Below, in pieces: positions 11,391 through 24,031 of a stretch of DNA of 64,000 nt. The DNA is from Hygrophila difformis (Eukaryota; Streptophyta; Magnoliopsida; Lamiales; Acanthaceae), in contig JAOANR010000003.1 of the NCBI GenBank assembly GCA_030278955.1, forward strand, positions 53,602,902-53,666,901, given 5' to 3'. The notes beneath the pieces were generated by a model. The model was not told the origin of the DNA and made no database searches. It saw only the letters and a program-made list of their open reading frames with translations. How positions within the stretch are numbered: the first letter of the stretch is position 1; every line of letters begins with the position of its first letter. The position numbers and the translations under genes were made by a program.

Positions 11391-12616
11391 GGAAAAAATG
11401 ATAAATAGGTCCTTTTTCTTTTCAAAAAATTCAAATCAGTCCTTTTTCTATTTTATTACCAAAACAGTCCTCTACAAATGCTAATTATGTTCAAATCAGT
11501 CATTTTTTCACTAATTATATTCTAATTGCTGACGTGGCAAGGGTTTTAATTTAAACCTGACACGTGTGCATAATATTAGTCCTTTTTCTTTTATCTTTTG
11601 CCAATTCAGTCCTAAACTTTTATTTTGTTCTATTTAGTCCTCTACCCCAATCACTTATTTTTATATTAATTGGCCTCAAACCTTTCAAATTATTTCATTT
11701 TAGGCCCAGAACCTTAAATTTTTTTATTATTACTAATACATTTATCAAATAAATGCCCAACATACTTCCGTAAATAAAATTAAATACCAAACCTCATACA
11801 TTGGGTTTGACCGCCTTGTTACCGGGTCTTCGAAGTTCCGAATTTTACGGACTCTCTCTAACCACCCGACTGTAACGATGGTTCATTGGTTCTGGTTTCC
11901 TTCAGCAACAATCAGCACAATCATACTTTGTGGACAATAAAATTCAAGCTATTTTTTTAATATTTTTAATAATATTAATATTTTTCAATAAAACCAAGGC
12001 TTCCTGTATCCATAACCTTCCAAAAATTCAAGTTAAATAATTTACTCAAATATTGCTACATCCTAAGGTAGGACGCAAAGTAAGATTCTGTTGATTGTTA
12101 CTGAAGGAAACCAAAACCAATGAACAATCGGTTGCGGTCGAGTGGTTATTAGAGAGAGTCCGTAAAATTCCGGTACTTGAAAGACCCGATAACAAAGCAG
12201 TCGAACCCAATATATGAGGTTTGGTGTTTAATTTTATTTATGGAAGTATGTTGTGCATTTATTTAATAAATGGATTAGTAATAATAAAAAAATTAAGGTT
12301 CTGGGCCTAAAATGAAATAATTTGAAAGGTTTGAGGCCAATTAATATAAAAATAAGTGATTGGGGTAGAGGACTAAATAGAACAAAATAAAAGTTTAGGA
12401 CTGAATTGGCAAAAGATAAAAGAAAAGGACTAATATTATGCACACGTGTCAGGTTTAAATTAAAACCCTTGCCACGTCAGCAATTAGAATATAATTAGTG
12501 AAAAAAGGACTGATTTGAACATAATTAGCATTTGTAGAGGACTGTTTTGGTAATAAAATAGAAAAGGGACTGATTTGAATTTTTTGAAAAGAAAAAGGAC
12601 CTGTTTATCTTTTCCC
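11391..12616. mobile_element. Foldback, Mutator-like non-autonomous transposon (1226 bp)
   Basis: The two halves are long inverted repeats around a centre near 12005. They read as near mirror images from GGAAAAAATGATAAATAGG on the left to the complement of CCTGTTTATCTTTTCCC on the right, including the 'gacgtggcaagggttttaa' and 'cacgtgtgca' blocks. The flanks AATATTTACA (11381-11390) and AATATTTATA (12617-12626) match at 9 of 10 bases, the duplication size expected for Mutator-like elements. No transposase is encoded. The short mirrored ORFs (11564-11752 and 12234-12443) are by-products of the inverted repeat. Confidence 0.8.
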
Positions 12617-12626
12617 AATATTTATA

Positions 12627-14278
12627 CACCAAAATATCCCTTCCTCCATATTTTATCCTCCAACAAACTTCAGATTCCATGCCCATTGTTAAAAATCCAA
12701 GCCTCCTTGACATCTCAATCACTGTCAATCAAGTACTGACAAATTATGTCTTTATAGTATGAAGTGTTAGCTACCTAAGTCCAGATGTCGTATTGGTGGC
12801 AATCAAAAGAGATGGGAAAATTTTGAATTAACAACTTGTCAACCATGAATTCAAGAAAAATGAATCATATTCTTTTTGTTCTTCCACCAATAAACGGAAT
12901 CTGGTTACCACAAATGCCATTTGATATGTTGACCATTTTGAAGGAGCAAAATTCTATACTTGGGCAAGTAATTTAATTCACATCACCCTGGTTTGTGTAA
13001 TGGACAGATCTTCCCAATCTTGAATGAAAAACAATAAGGTATCATCCAATTATATCCGCAATATACATCAAATAATAATGAAAAACTTAGGAATTCAAAC
13101 TTTCACATGTTAACTTAGACTGCTTCAATAAGGCCCAATCGTCCAACGCATTTATAGGAGTGAAAAGCAATCAAAATAGGAAAGAACTTCTATATTACAT
13201 GATAAAAAAATCTCCAAAAGAAGAAACCGATTTTAGCTAATTAAAACTCATTTTACATACAACCCTTGTGCCGAAAGGCATATAATGAGCTCCAACTTAA
13301 CCAAATTACCAAAACAATGCCTACTTTGAACGAAACAAAGCTACAACAAAGCATACCCTAAATTCAAGGTCGAGAAAGGCGTTTGATACATAATTATCTA
13401 TATAAACCTAAATGGTGCAGTAAAAACATGAAGGAATTGTACCTTAATTCAAAACTTGGTGCAGATTATAAAATAATACCATTGTTTATCTTCTCATAGA
13501 ATTCCATAATCGTTCAGGAGAGTTTGGACTTTTAAAACTATTCTTGCTCTCCCTATATTCCAATTCCGCTTGGACCTTCCAAAATCTATTTGCTTTCGTA
13601 AATATGATAATTAAAAAAAAAACAAATATATAACTTATCAGTTATCACTCAAAAAATAAATACTCCATATAACTAAACCAAATAAACAAACCTAAAAGCA
13701 AACAGAATACAATTTGGAAATGCACCAAAAAAAGGATACTATATAAATTCAATAAAGTATACATTCGCACACGCTGAGCTATAAATATATCGGATAAACT
13801 TCCATGGTAGAAACAAATTAAAATAGTCGGATAAGGTAACCTCCAATGAAGAGGAGATACATAAGAGTATAAATAGTGCGTTAAAACATAACAAAAAAAT
13901 TTATTTAAAAAATATAAATATATACTTATTATATTTTTTTAAATATATATTTGAGATACACACAATCTCTTTAAATATAAATAACTCATAAATTCTTAAT
14001 CAATGTAAATTTCTTTTTTCCTTTTTTGAAATTGAATTAAGAAGTCAATAAATTCACTGTGCAACATTATCATAATTAAATAAAACTTCTTGTTAGCTAA
14101 AATTATACTAATAGTAGTATATAATTCCTGCAAACTTTTTAACCATGAAAATTTGACAGCCATTACATAGAGTAATACCAATATGTACTCCCTGTCACAT
14201 AACAATACATTGCCTACCCTGTCACATTTTTTTACACAATGAGATTGAATCTGGATCAACTACTCCGTATTAGACATC
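12627..14278. other. AT-rich intergenic DNA, nothing recognised
   Basis: No open frame with a recognisable domain, no RNA gene and no clear transposon ends were found. The sequence is AT-rich with short A and T runs. Confidence 0.5.
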
Positions 14279-14699
14279 GGGCCTGTTTGGGAGTTTAGCA
14301 GATAGCAGAAGCAGATAGCAGATTTGACCAGCAGATTTGAGCAGCAGATATGATGAGTAGATTTGACCAATAGATAGTAGTAGCAGATTTCAGTAAATGT
14401 GTTTGGTAAATTAATCAGCAGATAGCATATTTAGTATGTGAAATGACATATAAGGATAAATAGTATTATTTTAATTTCTTTTGAATGAGAGAGGAAGAGA
14501 ATAGAATAATGGGTATTTTAGTCTCAATTAAATATACTCCTCCATCTGCTTCGGATTGAAGCAGATTGCATTTTAGCATATTGAAGAGAATCTGCACATA
14601 AAATATGCCACTAACCAAACAAATCAAAATAGCATATTCACTGGTCAAATCTGCTCAAACGGTATCTGCTTTGCCATCTACTGACATCCAAACAAACCC
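14279..14699. mobile_element. Small MITE with GGGCCTGTTTGG-type ends (421 bp)
   Basis: The left end GGGCCTGTTTGGGAG and the complement of the right end (GGGTTTGTTTGGATG) form an imperfect ~15-bp terminal inverted repeat. Sub-terminal AGCAGAT/ATCTGCT motifs are repeated and inverted between the two halves. The flanking ATC on both sides may be a 3-bp target duplication, which would suit a PIF/Harbinger (Tourist-like) element, but the usual TTA/TAA is missing. The superfamily is uncertain. Confidence 0.6.
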
Positions 14700-14990
14700 A
14701 TCATACAAAAATCCCCAGCCATTGGATATGGCGCAAGCACATCGTTTGAGAAGAAAATTTGACTTGTGACTTGTGAGCATGATTAAAGCTGCAAAAGCAC
14801 CTTTTAGACATGCTAGAGTTAGACTGGCTTCCACTGATGCAGACATGCTACATCACATATTTTGCAGCTTTTTTGAGTTTATCTTTGGCCTTTGGCCATC
14901 GACTAATATATTAAGACAATTTTATTATTTTTGGAAGAGCAATAAGACAAAATTTTAGATTGATTAATTCGGAAAATGGAGGAGTGTATG

Positions 14991-16504
14991 TAGGGTTGCA
15001 ACAGAATCGACCGATTCGTGATTCGATTCGTGATTCGATCCGAAATTTTGCTATTCGTATTCGGAATTTTATGATTCGAATTCGAATAAAACATATTCGA
15101 TTCGATTCGATAAGTAAACGAATACGAATACAAAATCTCAATATTCGATTCGATATTCGTTCGTATTCGATTAAATATTTATGTATTTAATAAAATCATA
15201 TATATTATTATATTTATATAATATAGTATATTTTTTTCCATCTCACTTCATATATTATTTTTTTTTGTCCAGCCCAATTATTCATACAGCCCAATTTTCT
15301 TCTTGGCCCAGCTTCCTAAACCCTAGTTTTCCCTATTATTATTGCAATACCCTTTACGAGGGCACAAAAGAAAGCATTACAGCAGTCTAGTCAGCAGATT
15401 GAGGAGTTTTAGGGTTGGGTTGGCGCCGCTGCTAAATCTTTTCTTCCCTTCTTCCATTTATTTTCTTCTTTCATTTTTCTTCATACTATACAGATTGAGG
15501 AGTTTTAGGGTTGAGCAGTGGCCATGGCTGCGAGTTTGGTGAGCAGAGGAGACGCAAGAGGGCGTGAGGGGGAGAATAGCGGAGCTGTGGTAGCAAGCGC
15601 AGCAGCCGCCGATGGTGTTGAGCGAGTAGATGGAGACGCCGTTCGATGGTGGTTCGATGGTGGCCCTGCCGATGGTGTTGGTGACAACGGTGGTGGTGAC
15701 CGAATCTGGGGAGAAATGCTTGAGCAACGGTTGTGGCGAGAGAGATGAGACAGCCAGGGGTGCGATGTTGTAGCAGCCGGAGGAAACTTGTACTTAGTTG
15801 ATATTTGACAATGGATGAGACTCCTATGCTGCGAGGAGGCGCTGAAGCAAAGGAGGAGCCGATCAGCCGTTGAAGCAAAGGAGGCGCTGAAGCAAAGGAG
15901 GAGCCGACAGTGTAGGCTAATGTTTGTTAAATTTCAGAACTAATCTTCGATACTGCTTTGATTAGGTTCGATTTTTTGAGTTGATTAGAATCTGGTCGAA
16001 AGTTTAGAATTATTTTTTTTGTTATTGTGTATTTTCAATTTATGCTTTTGTTCTTCACAATCGTTGCTGTATTTTTTTCTTTTTGTTCTTGTCCCATTCG
16101 GACATTGTTGATGTTGTGTTGGTGTGGAAAATGTACAAGAAAGGCACATCTCATGAGCAAAGAAAACACCGACATCAAACTATGGTTGAATGCAGATTTG
16201 TATGCCTTCAAAATTTACAGGTTTATTCACAAGTCACAACAATTCGAATCGAATCGAATAATTACGGAACGAATAGTTACAATCGAATCGAATATCTTCA
16301 AATCGGATCAAATAATATTGTGTAAAAAAATCGAATCGAATATTCGAATAGTTTCGAATAATTCGAATATTAACTTCGAATCGAATACGAATCTTATTTA
16401 TTATTCGAAAAATAATCGAATACGAATACGAATAGTTGAACAATTTTCGAATACCGAATCGAATAGAGAGGTATTCGCTTCGATTCGATTCGATTGCAAC
16501 CCTA
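14991..16504. mobile_element. hAT-type non-autonomous element with ATTCG-rich ends and gene-like cargo (1514 bp)
   Basis: The terminal inverted repeat TAGGGTTGCAA ... TTGCAACCCTA is exact, and the 8-bp flank AGTGTATG is exactly duplicated (14983-14990 and 16505-16512), as expected for hAT transposons. About 180 bp at the left and 270 bp at the right are packed with short ATTCG/CGAAT motifs in both orientations. The middle (about 15240-15960) is different: it has promoter or 5'-UTR-like sequence, a repeated 23-bp block (15395-15417 and 15491-15513), an ATG in a good context at 15524 with a 74-codon Gly/Ala/Arg-rich frame to 15748, and short GCAAAGGAGG repeats near 15840-15910. This looks like captured host DNA, though no protein family is recognised. 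No transposase is present. Confidence 0.85.
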
Positions 16505-16512
16505 AGTGTATG

Positions 16513-18752
16513 TATCCATTCCAAAGCATTCTTAGTTTTCTCTGTCTCAGACTTTTTGAGACTTTTTGCAGATTGTCACTCCCTAAGTTTTCCCCTTCGA
16601 GCAAAAATTTTTCTTGGTAACCATTAATTCCAAGAAATATTTTAACCTTGTATGTGATTCTTCTGCAATCTACATTCTTCTGCAATCTACATTACCTGCA
16701 AGTGATGAGCTGAAGGACCTGTTTTTTGAAGGGCAAGGTTTGTTCAAGTTTGATTTTTGTTTTTTTTTTTTTTTTTACACATTTTTTTGACCATATCCTG
16801 TTACACTTGCCGATTTAACCGATCAATGGTTGTAAGCGGAAGTGGTTTACGAATAACTCGCGATTCTTTAATACACATGACTGAAGTTCTACAGAAAATC
16901 TTCAAATATGATAACTTCTTAGGGTTAAAACATTTTTTTTTTCGAATTGTAGATTGATGTGTTTGTAAAAATATAGGTTTTTCTCATTTAAGCTCAACAT
17001 GTTTTCGTGTTCTCCGAAACATGAAAAGTTGAAACCCCCTAGATCTGGAAAGTTGATCATGGGCGATTGAAAAATTAAATTTTTTTTCCCCATTCCTAGT
17101 TCACCATTTCATTGTTTTCTGGCTTTGAAACTTGAAACCCATATGGATCTGGAGTTTTGTTTAACTCGGTATTACTTCTTGGGTATGGCTTTTCTATTTC
17201 ATGATTTTTTTCCCGTCTCTGGAATGTAAAAAACCCTTAAATCTTGAGTTTTTTTTATAGTCAATCTTGTGCGTGGCTTCTCTGAAAATACAAGTAAGTT
17301 TTTTTACGTTTGATCTCCGGTGTTAAGGTCTTTGCACACAAAGTTCTCTTAGACGTCTTTAACATGCCTTCTGGCTTCTTTGACTTGGATTTGTAATTTT
17401 CTCATCGGACCTACTTCAATCCTGGTTTTCTCCAAATTTGTTCAATTGTGAGTGGCCAGATTTGTTCTTACAATTGAAGACCAAAGTGCCTATGTTGTGC
17501 TAACAAAGAACCGACACCTTGGAAGTAATTGTTCGATTTTTTCTTCCTTTTTACTTATTCGTTTGAATATGCTGGTTTTTATTATTTTTATTTTTTTTTA
17601 TGTATTTGTAGATCTTATTTTTCTTCAAATACTGCCAGATTTAATTTTTCAAAATACCTAATGGATGTTGTTTTGTCCGTTGCATTTTTTGTAGGTGCTG
17701 AATCATTCCATCTCATATATATGCATGATTTTCTAATTTATGATGTCCTAAATCTATGGAGGATGCATATATTCTTGAATTATTGAATTGACTCTCTTCC
17801 CCGAATTTTTAGCTCCAGGGGACCTAGCAATCCTTATAACCATAAATCTGGTGACCTGCATTTCAAATGGATGATATGAGTTTTACAATATTTTTATTCA
17901 ATACAAAAAATCTTGTAAGAAAACTATCTTATAACCGTGTACCTCTTCAACATCATGTAATATTGATCATCATGACTGAATTTGGAGGTTGTCTTGTATA
18001 TTGAATGCAGCAAGCTTTTGTGACCACAAACAGATGCTTGAAGTTCTTTCAAGGCATTGGTTTGAGAAATTTGTAATCACTTTTTTGAAATTTATTTTGT
18101 AATGTAAAATAAAAATGTAGAAAAAAAAGCAGCAGCAACCATGTATTTCTTACCATAATTTTGATATGGCTGAAGATTGTGTTTGGAAATAAATGGAGAA
18201 GAAAAAGTGAGTAATATGCAGAAGAGAATAGTTTTATTAGAAGAGAATAGTTCTATTTATATTGCAGAAAAGAGCTCATCTCTTATAAAGTTCTAATTTG
18301 TACCAAAATTTGAATTTTGAATGTTTGAAAATTCTAGAAAGTAGCGTCCAAATTTTTTTGCTAAAACGATGCATTTTATCATTTTAAAATTATTTCCATT
18401 GGGCCTTCTCTCTGAAACGCTGTTCCTAAAGCCCAGTACTGTTCATGAGATTTTCCTGTTTATAAGCCAAGGTTTATCTCACAGAACACTGTTCATAAGG
18501 CAATAGTTTTTTTATTATAATAGATAGATAGATTTAATTTCTTACCTTTTTACCAGCAGAATTTTTCATTTCTTTTTAATGCCAGACAGGGAAATATGGA
18601 TATGGCAGTTCATCTTTCCATATGCCAGACAGCACGTTACCTCGTGAGTGGTTTTTTGCAATTGAGTTTTCGGAATATCAATTAATAATGAATGAACACA
18701 CATTTAATTATTAATAATTTTTTTGGCTGAATTTAATTATTAATAATTAATT
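16513..18752. other. Intergenic DNA; right part is RLP1 3' flank
   Basis: No gene is recognised. From about 18540 the sequence is homologous to the 3' flanks of RLP2 (from ~25053) and RLP3 (from ~43918), sharing the 'cttttaccagcagaa' block, so it belongs to the duplicated RLP unit. The rest is T-rich with short frames lacking any domain. Confidence 0.5.
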
Positions 18753-18760
18753 AACACACA

Positions 18761-19550
18761 TAGGGATGTCAATGCATGGGAGTGACTAAATCCACCTCCA
18801 CCCATCAATATTATATTGATCATCCAATCCATCCATCATCCATCTAAAACTCTGTCCAAATCCAATCCACCCATCAAGCACCGGTGAAACAGGTGGATCG
18901 GATGGTTAGTGGATTACAAATATACATAAAGATGCAATAATTTATATTCAAAATAAATCATGTTTGAACATTAAACTATTATGAATTCCCACTAAAATTT
19001 CAACAAACATAGTAACAATTATCCTATGAAGGAAAGTGTAAGGAGCCAAAAAGATATTAATTAAAAATAAGTGTCAGTGTCGCTTCGGGTAAGTAGCGGT
19101 GCAAGACATCAGCAAAGCAACAGTCACGATTTTCCGATTTAGGAGAGGCGAACGATTTCAATTCTCAATTTTTAGAGCAGAATTGCGAGATTCTGAATTT
19201 CTAATGCAATTCTGAATTTCTAATGCAATATAGGGTTTTAACTTTTTATTAGTTTTTAATACTATTTATTTTATTATATATAATATATAGCTTATTTAAT
19301 GTGAAATATTTATATTTGAAAATATATATTTATATATTTAATTAAAGAAGCAGGTGATGAGTGGATTAGATGATGGGTTGGATGATGGATCGGGTGGTGG
19401 GTTGGATGAGCCTAAATCCATCTCCGATCCAATCCGTCACCCGATCCACCCTTCACCCTATAAGAATCCACGTTATTTCAGGTTTTCGCCCATTTTAACG
19501 GATCGGGTGGTTCGGATTACGAGCGGATACGGGTGGAATTGCCATCCCTA
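18761..19550. mobile_element. hAT-type non-autonomous element (790 bp)
   Basis: The ends TAGGGATGTCAAT and ATTGCCATCCCTA form the terminal inverted repeat. The 8-bp flank AACACACA is exactly duplicated at 18753-18760 and 19551-19558. Sub-terminal GGATGG/CCATCC and GATCGGGTGG motifs are clustered at both ends. No transposase frame is present. It sits inside the 3' flank of RLP1, between blocks that are contiguous in the other RLP copies. Confidence 0.85.
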
Positions 19551-19744
19551 AACACACATAATTATTTGTATATCACTTAAGTTTTTAAGACATATTACAC
19601 TCTTACAATCCCTCAACAGCATAACACAAACCACCAGCACTCCGAAGTTTATGGCATTACAGTTTGTAAACACCAATAAAGCACATTCACACAACTTAGC
19701 AAACAGAAACCCATCAAAGGAAAGATTTATGATATTTCACTTAT

Positions 19745-22559
19745 CTACCAATTAATCCAACGCCCCATCATCTTCATTATCATTGCTTCGATCGCACGGA
19801 AATAAGCATGCCTCCATCTCCTCTTGAAAAACAGAATTCTGAAGAAGCCCCAAAGTCCCGATGCAAAACCACAGATTACAAATGCATAAAAGCATAACTG
19901 GTCAATTGTATCTGCAACATGATCATTTTCACTGTCACCATTATTTGACTGCTTTGGGATTACATCATCACTATTATGGCATTTCTTTGGCAGCGGATCT
20001 CCACACAGTAGAGGATTCCCACCATAAATCGATGGACCATCCTCGAGCGTTCTCAGTTGACGTCCTGTGGGAATTTGGCCGCGTAAATTGTTGTTGGACA
20101 AGTTCAAGCGGCTTCGGTAAGTCAAATTGGCTATGCCTTCGGGGATTTTCCCAGACAAATGATTGTCGGAAAGATCAAGTGACTCCAATAACTTCAGGCC
20201 TCCAATATTTCGTGGAATTTCTCCATTTAGATTGTTATGAGACAGATTAAGGCCTTCCAAGAGAACAAGAGTGGTTAGCTCTGATGGAATTCTTCCCATA
20301 AGATTGTTACAAGAAATATCCAAGTTGGCTAGAAATTGTAATATGCTTCTGGTGTACTCCATTTCCACTCCTTTCAACACTTGATTTAAGCTATCATTAA
20401 CGGAAACTATGCTTCTGGAGTATTTATATGGATTCTTCATGCCAGAGAAATTCTGAAAGCAATTCGGTATGTATCCAGTCAGCTTATTCATTCCAAGGTC
20501 TAAGATCTGAAGCAGAGATGCTTGACAAAGTTCACGGGGAATTGTTTCTTAGCCTAAGAATTCTCAAGTCGGCTAGATTGTTTCCAAGCCATTCAGGTAT
20601 TTCTCCAAACAAATTATTTTCTCCAACGTCGAGAATTTCCAGAAAAGAACAATTCATTAAAGTGGAGGGAAGCTGCCCTCTAAGGTGGTTTCTGTCCAAC
20701 TGCAGTATACTCAATTGGAAAGCAGCTCCAATGGATTTAGGAATGATGCCAGATAGCTCATTGGAAGATAATCCCACATACATCAAATCCGGAAAGTTTT
20801 GCCAGCAGTCTAGCAGGTTACCTGATAAATTGTTCTTGGAGAGATATAAAAACTGCAGATGTTTCATTTGGCAGAGTGAATGGGGCAGTGAACCATTGAT
20901 GACGTTCTCAGAAAGATCCAACCAAAAAATGCTTGAAGGAAGCTCCGTTATTGGGCCGCTTATATTGTTTTTCTTAATGCGCAACACCTTCAAATTGATC
21001 ATGGTGCCAAGCCATTCTGGAAGAGTTCCAGAGATATTACAGTTGGATAAATCCAAGTGAGTCAGCGCCTTTTGGGTTTGAAGCCATGGTGGAAATTGAT
21101 CGACTTCTATTTTGCAAGATGACATGTAAAGCGTTTCCAGTTGAAAAGCGGGCACCCAATTGTATCCGACTTTGAACCCCATAGAATTGGAGCTTGCATA
21201 AAGGAACTTTAATTTTGAGAGCTTGGAGAAGTGAGCCTCTGAAAGTGTTCCATTAAATGAGTTATTATATATATATATACTTTCAACATTCGAGAGCTGC
21301 CCCAAAGAAACCGGAAGTTCCCCACTCAGTTGATTAGATGCAAGATTCAACTCTTTCAATGCTGTCAAATTTCCAACAGAATCTGGTACGGTACCAGATA
21401 ACTCATTATAAGAAATATCCAACTTCACCAAGGCTGACAATTTCCCAATTGATTCTGGAATTGAACCATTAATTCTATTATGCTCCAAATTTAGGGTCTC
21501 CAACTCATAAGCCCTACATCTTGACAAATTTTTGAAAGCGCCTGAGATCCCTCCATGAAATTCATTGCTGGAAAGATTCAATGATTTCAGCTGGCAATTA
21601 TTCCCGATGAGTTTAGATATCCATTCTGTCGAGTGCTGAATTTGATTGAATCCAAGGTCGAGAAAAGCAAGTTGTTTCAAGCTAAGAAAGGGATATCCAG
21701 TAGTGTTATAATGATTGTATGAAAGATCAAGAAACTCTAGTGAAGTCAGATTATGGAGAAAACAAGGAATTTCACCATAGAATTCGTTGTGAGACATATC
21801 TAAGTGCTTGACATGTGAAAGGAATGTAGAATTCACAAAAGAGTAGGGTAGATGACTGTTGTCAAGTGAATTGTGACTCAAATGCAGCACAGCTAAAGAG
21901 GGAAGCATGCTGAGTACCTTCATTAAATCTTTCTGTCCACTAAGATCAATCCATTGTAAATCAAGATACTCTAATGATGTAAGATTGGAAATCCACCTGA
22001 GATCACCACCAATAAGACCCCCCCAATTAGAACTACCTCCGATATCAAGTGTCAGCAAGTTTGATAGATTGCGAAGATGGTGTGGAATAACGCCATGGAA
22101 GCCTGCGTCTGAGAGATGGAGATGCTGCAGCAGCTTCATCGAGCCAAGAAACGTAGGAATCGTCGTGTTGAAATAGTTCCCACTGAGGTCCAAATAATTC
22201 AAGTACTTCAATTCCAGTAGGGAAGAATCAAGGCTCGTACTCGATAGCTGCTGATCAGTACTGAAATCGCCGTCGAAATAGTAGTTGTTCCTGAGATGAA
22301 GCTTGACGACATGTCCAGTACGGATGTGGCAGCTCACACCTTCCCAGTTGCTGCAGCAGTTTGTGTTTTTCTTCCAAGATGATAATCTGTTGGAAGGATC
22401 CACAAGGCTTTGTTTGAAGTTTAGGAGCGCATCCCTCTCGCTTCCAAAGCAGCCAAAGGAGGAAGAATTATTAATGGCTAAGCACAAAATGGGAAAGTGC
22501 AGAAACAACAAGCATAAGATGGAAAGTAGGAAACGACGGGTAGGAGACAACGTCCCCAT
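19745..22559 (-). pseudogene. RLP1: LRR receptor-like protein broken by a 17-bp deletion
   Basis: This is an EIX/Cf-type RLP. The start is the ATG at 22559 (MGTLSPTRR, aligned with RLP2 and RLP3). It encodes a signal peptide, an LRR N-cap (CFGSERDALLNFK ... NCCSNWEGVSC) and many plant-type LRRs. Compared with RLP2, RLP3 and RLP4, 17 bp are missing at about 20543/20544 in an LRR near the C-terminus. The frame shifts and stops after LRNNSP, giving a 675-residue product. The downstream frame (19745 to about 20543) would otherwise supply the island domain (VLKGVEMEYTRS), last LRRs, acidic juxtamembrane stretch, transmembrane helix (LCFYAFVICGFASGLWGFF) and basic tail. The truncated product, if made, would be a secreted LRR ectodomain without membrane anchor. 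Confidence 0.85.
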
Positions 22560-23138
22560 ATTCACATAAAATGCGCAGCCACTACAAAAACGCAGCAGTT
22601 GCAGTTAGTGCACAAATAACAAGTAGTAGTAGTACTACAAATTGTTTTTATGAGGTAAACTGAAAATACACATCCATTACATATCCTAGAAATTATTCTT
22701 AAGAAAAAAAAATAGGAAAGAAGACGAGAAAGAATTTACAGAAAGTATCTTTCTTCCGTATAAAATGGGGAGAATAAAACGTATAAATTGGGGAAAATAA
22801 CACTACCACACATTTTAATTGGTTTCTGTTAGAGGTTTAGTTTAGGGTGGACTTGACTTCCAGTCTTGCACTATATATGCATTTTTCTTATTGTAAATAG
22901 GAATAATGGTCGAATCTCACTGGAATTTTTTTTCTTGTAGGTCGTCCCCACACATTTTTTGACAGGAACTTCACTGTCCTGGAGACCTGGACTGATGCGT
23001 CGTGGACACATTCGTTTTTCTAATTACTCCCAAATTTGTAAATGAATTATCAATCTCTTTAATTTAAAGTCGTCATTATCTCCTTCCAGTAGTAGTGAAA
23101 CTAGAAATTTAATCCGGGTGGTCAAAATTTAATTAATA

Positions 23139-23277
23139 TTCCATCCGTCCCATCTAATATATCTAATTGCTAGCTATTGAGTATAAGAATTAAGTTATAA
23201 TTGATTAATCAACCTATGATGAGATCCATGCCATTTTAAATGAGCATATGATGGGTCCACACTTGGGATGGATGGAG
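23139..23277. mobile_element. Stowaway-like MITE, copy upstream of RLP1 (139 bp)
   Basis: The ends TTCCATCCGTCCCATCT and ACTTGGGATGGATGGAG form an imperfect inverted repeat flanked by TA on both sides, as in Stowaway/Tc1-mariner MITEs. A diverged copy sits at the equivalent place in the other duplicate (39581-39717), so the insertion predates the duplication. Confidence 0.6.
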
Positions 23278-23791
23278 TATTAAAATATTATGCAAAAATA
23301 CATTCTTTTATAAATAAAAATAATCATTATAATACTTACCTACATACTGATATTTTTGAAAAGTAATTCATAACTTTATCTATATCTACATCATTTAATA
23401 ATTCGAAACTTCATTCAACGTTTCATTACTTATACAATTACAAAACTCGAATTTTACAATCTTTATAATAGAAAATGCTTGCCTCAAGTAAACTTTTGAA
23501 TAGTTTGATCAGAAAATGTACCAATCTCTTAAAGCATCAATCACGTCAAAGAAATCGGGATCATTTATAATACCTCTATTATAATTTTCAAACACTCATC
23601 AGTAAACTCAAATGAGTAATGAAGTATGTAGCTAGCCAACTTTAGTGAAAAATAAAAGGTTTGGAATTGGAGAAGAATAAAGAATTTAAATTGATAAAAA
23701 TTGTCTGATTTATTAGAATGTTGGCTTTTTTTATTAAAATATCTTTTTTGTATTAAAAATAAAAAGAAACTTCTTTTTCACGGGGGCTGGC

Positions 23792-24031
23792 TGGGGTAAT
23801 ATCGAGTCGAGTATCGAGCCTGAACAATAATAAAATTTAAAGTTTTAGCCCGAATTAACTAGGCTAGATAGTATATAATTTGAATTTAAATTGACAGTTT
23901 ACTTATTATGCTGCAAAATATAAGTTTGTTGAGCTTGATAAAACTTAAGTTGTGTCTAATAGTTTTTTTATTCTGATATTTTTAAAATTTAATAATTTAA
24001 TCGAGTATCGAGTCGAGTTTCTTCACCCTTA
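23792..24031. mobile_element. Small hAT-like insertion with ATCGAGTCGAG ends (240 bp)
   Basis: Relative to the other duplicate (40500-40520, contiguous GGGGGCTGGCACGG), 240 bp are inserted and flanked by GGCTGGC on both sides (23785-23791 and 24032-24038). The left end carries ATCGAGTCGAGTATCGAG and the right end the inverted block AATCGAGTATCGAGTCGAG, so the sub-termini are inverted repeats. A 7-8-bp target duplication suggests hAT. There is no coding capacity. Confidence 0.6.

Noticed and set aside
14160..14270. Possible Stowaway-like end (TACTCCCTGTCACATAAC)
   Set aside because: No matching inverted end or TA duplication could be found nearby.
14903..15190. Frames of Arg-Ile and Asn-Ser repeats on both strands
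   Set aside because: These come from ATTCG repeats at the hAT-type element end; similar frames occur at the other end (16027-16685).
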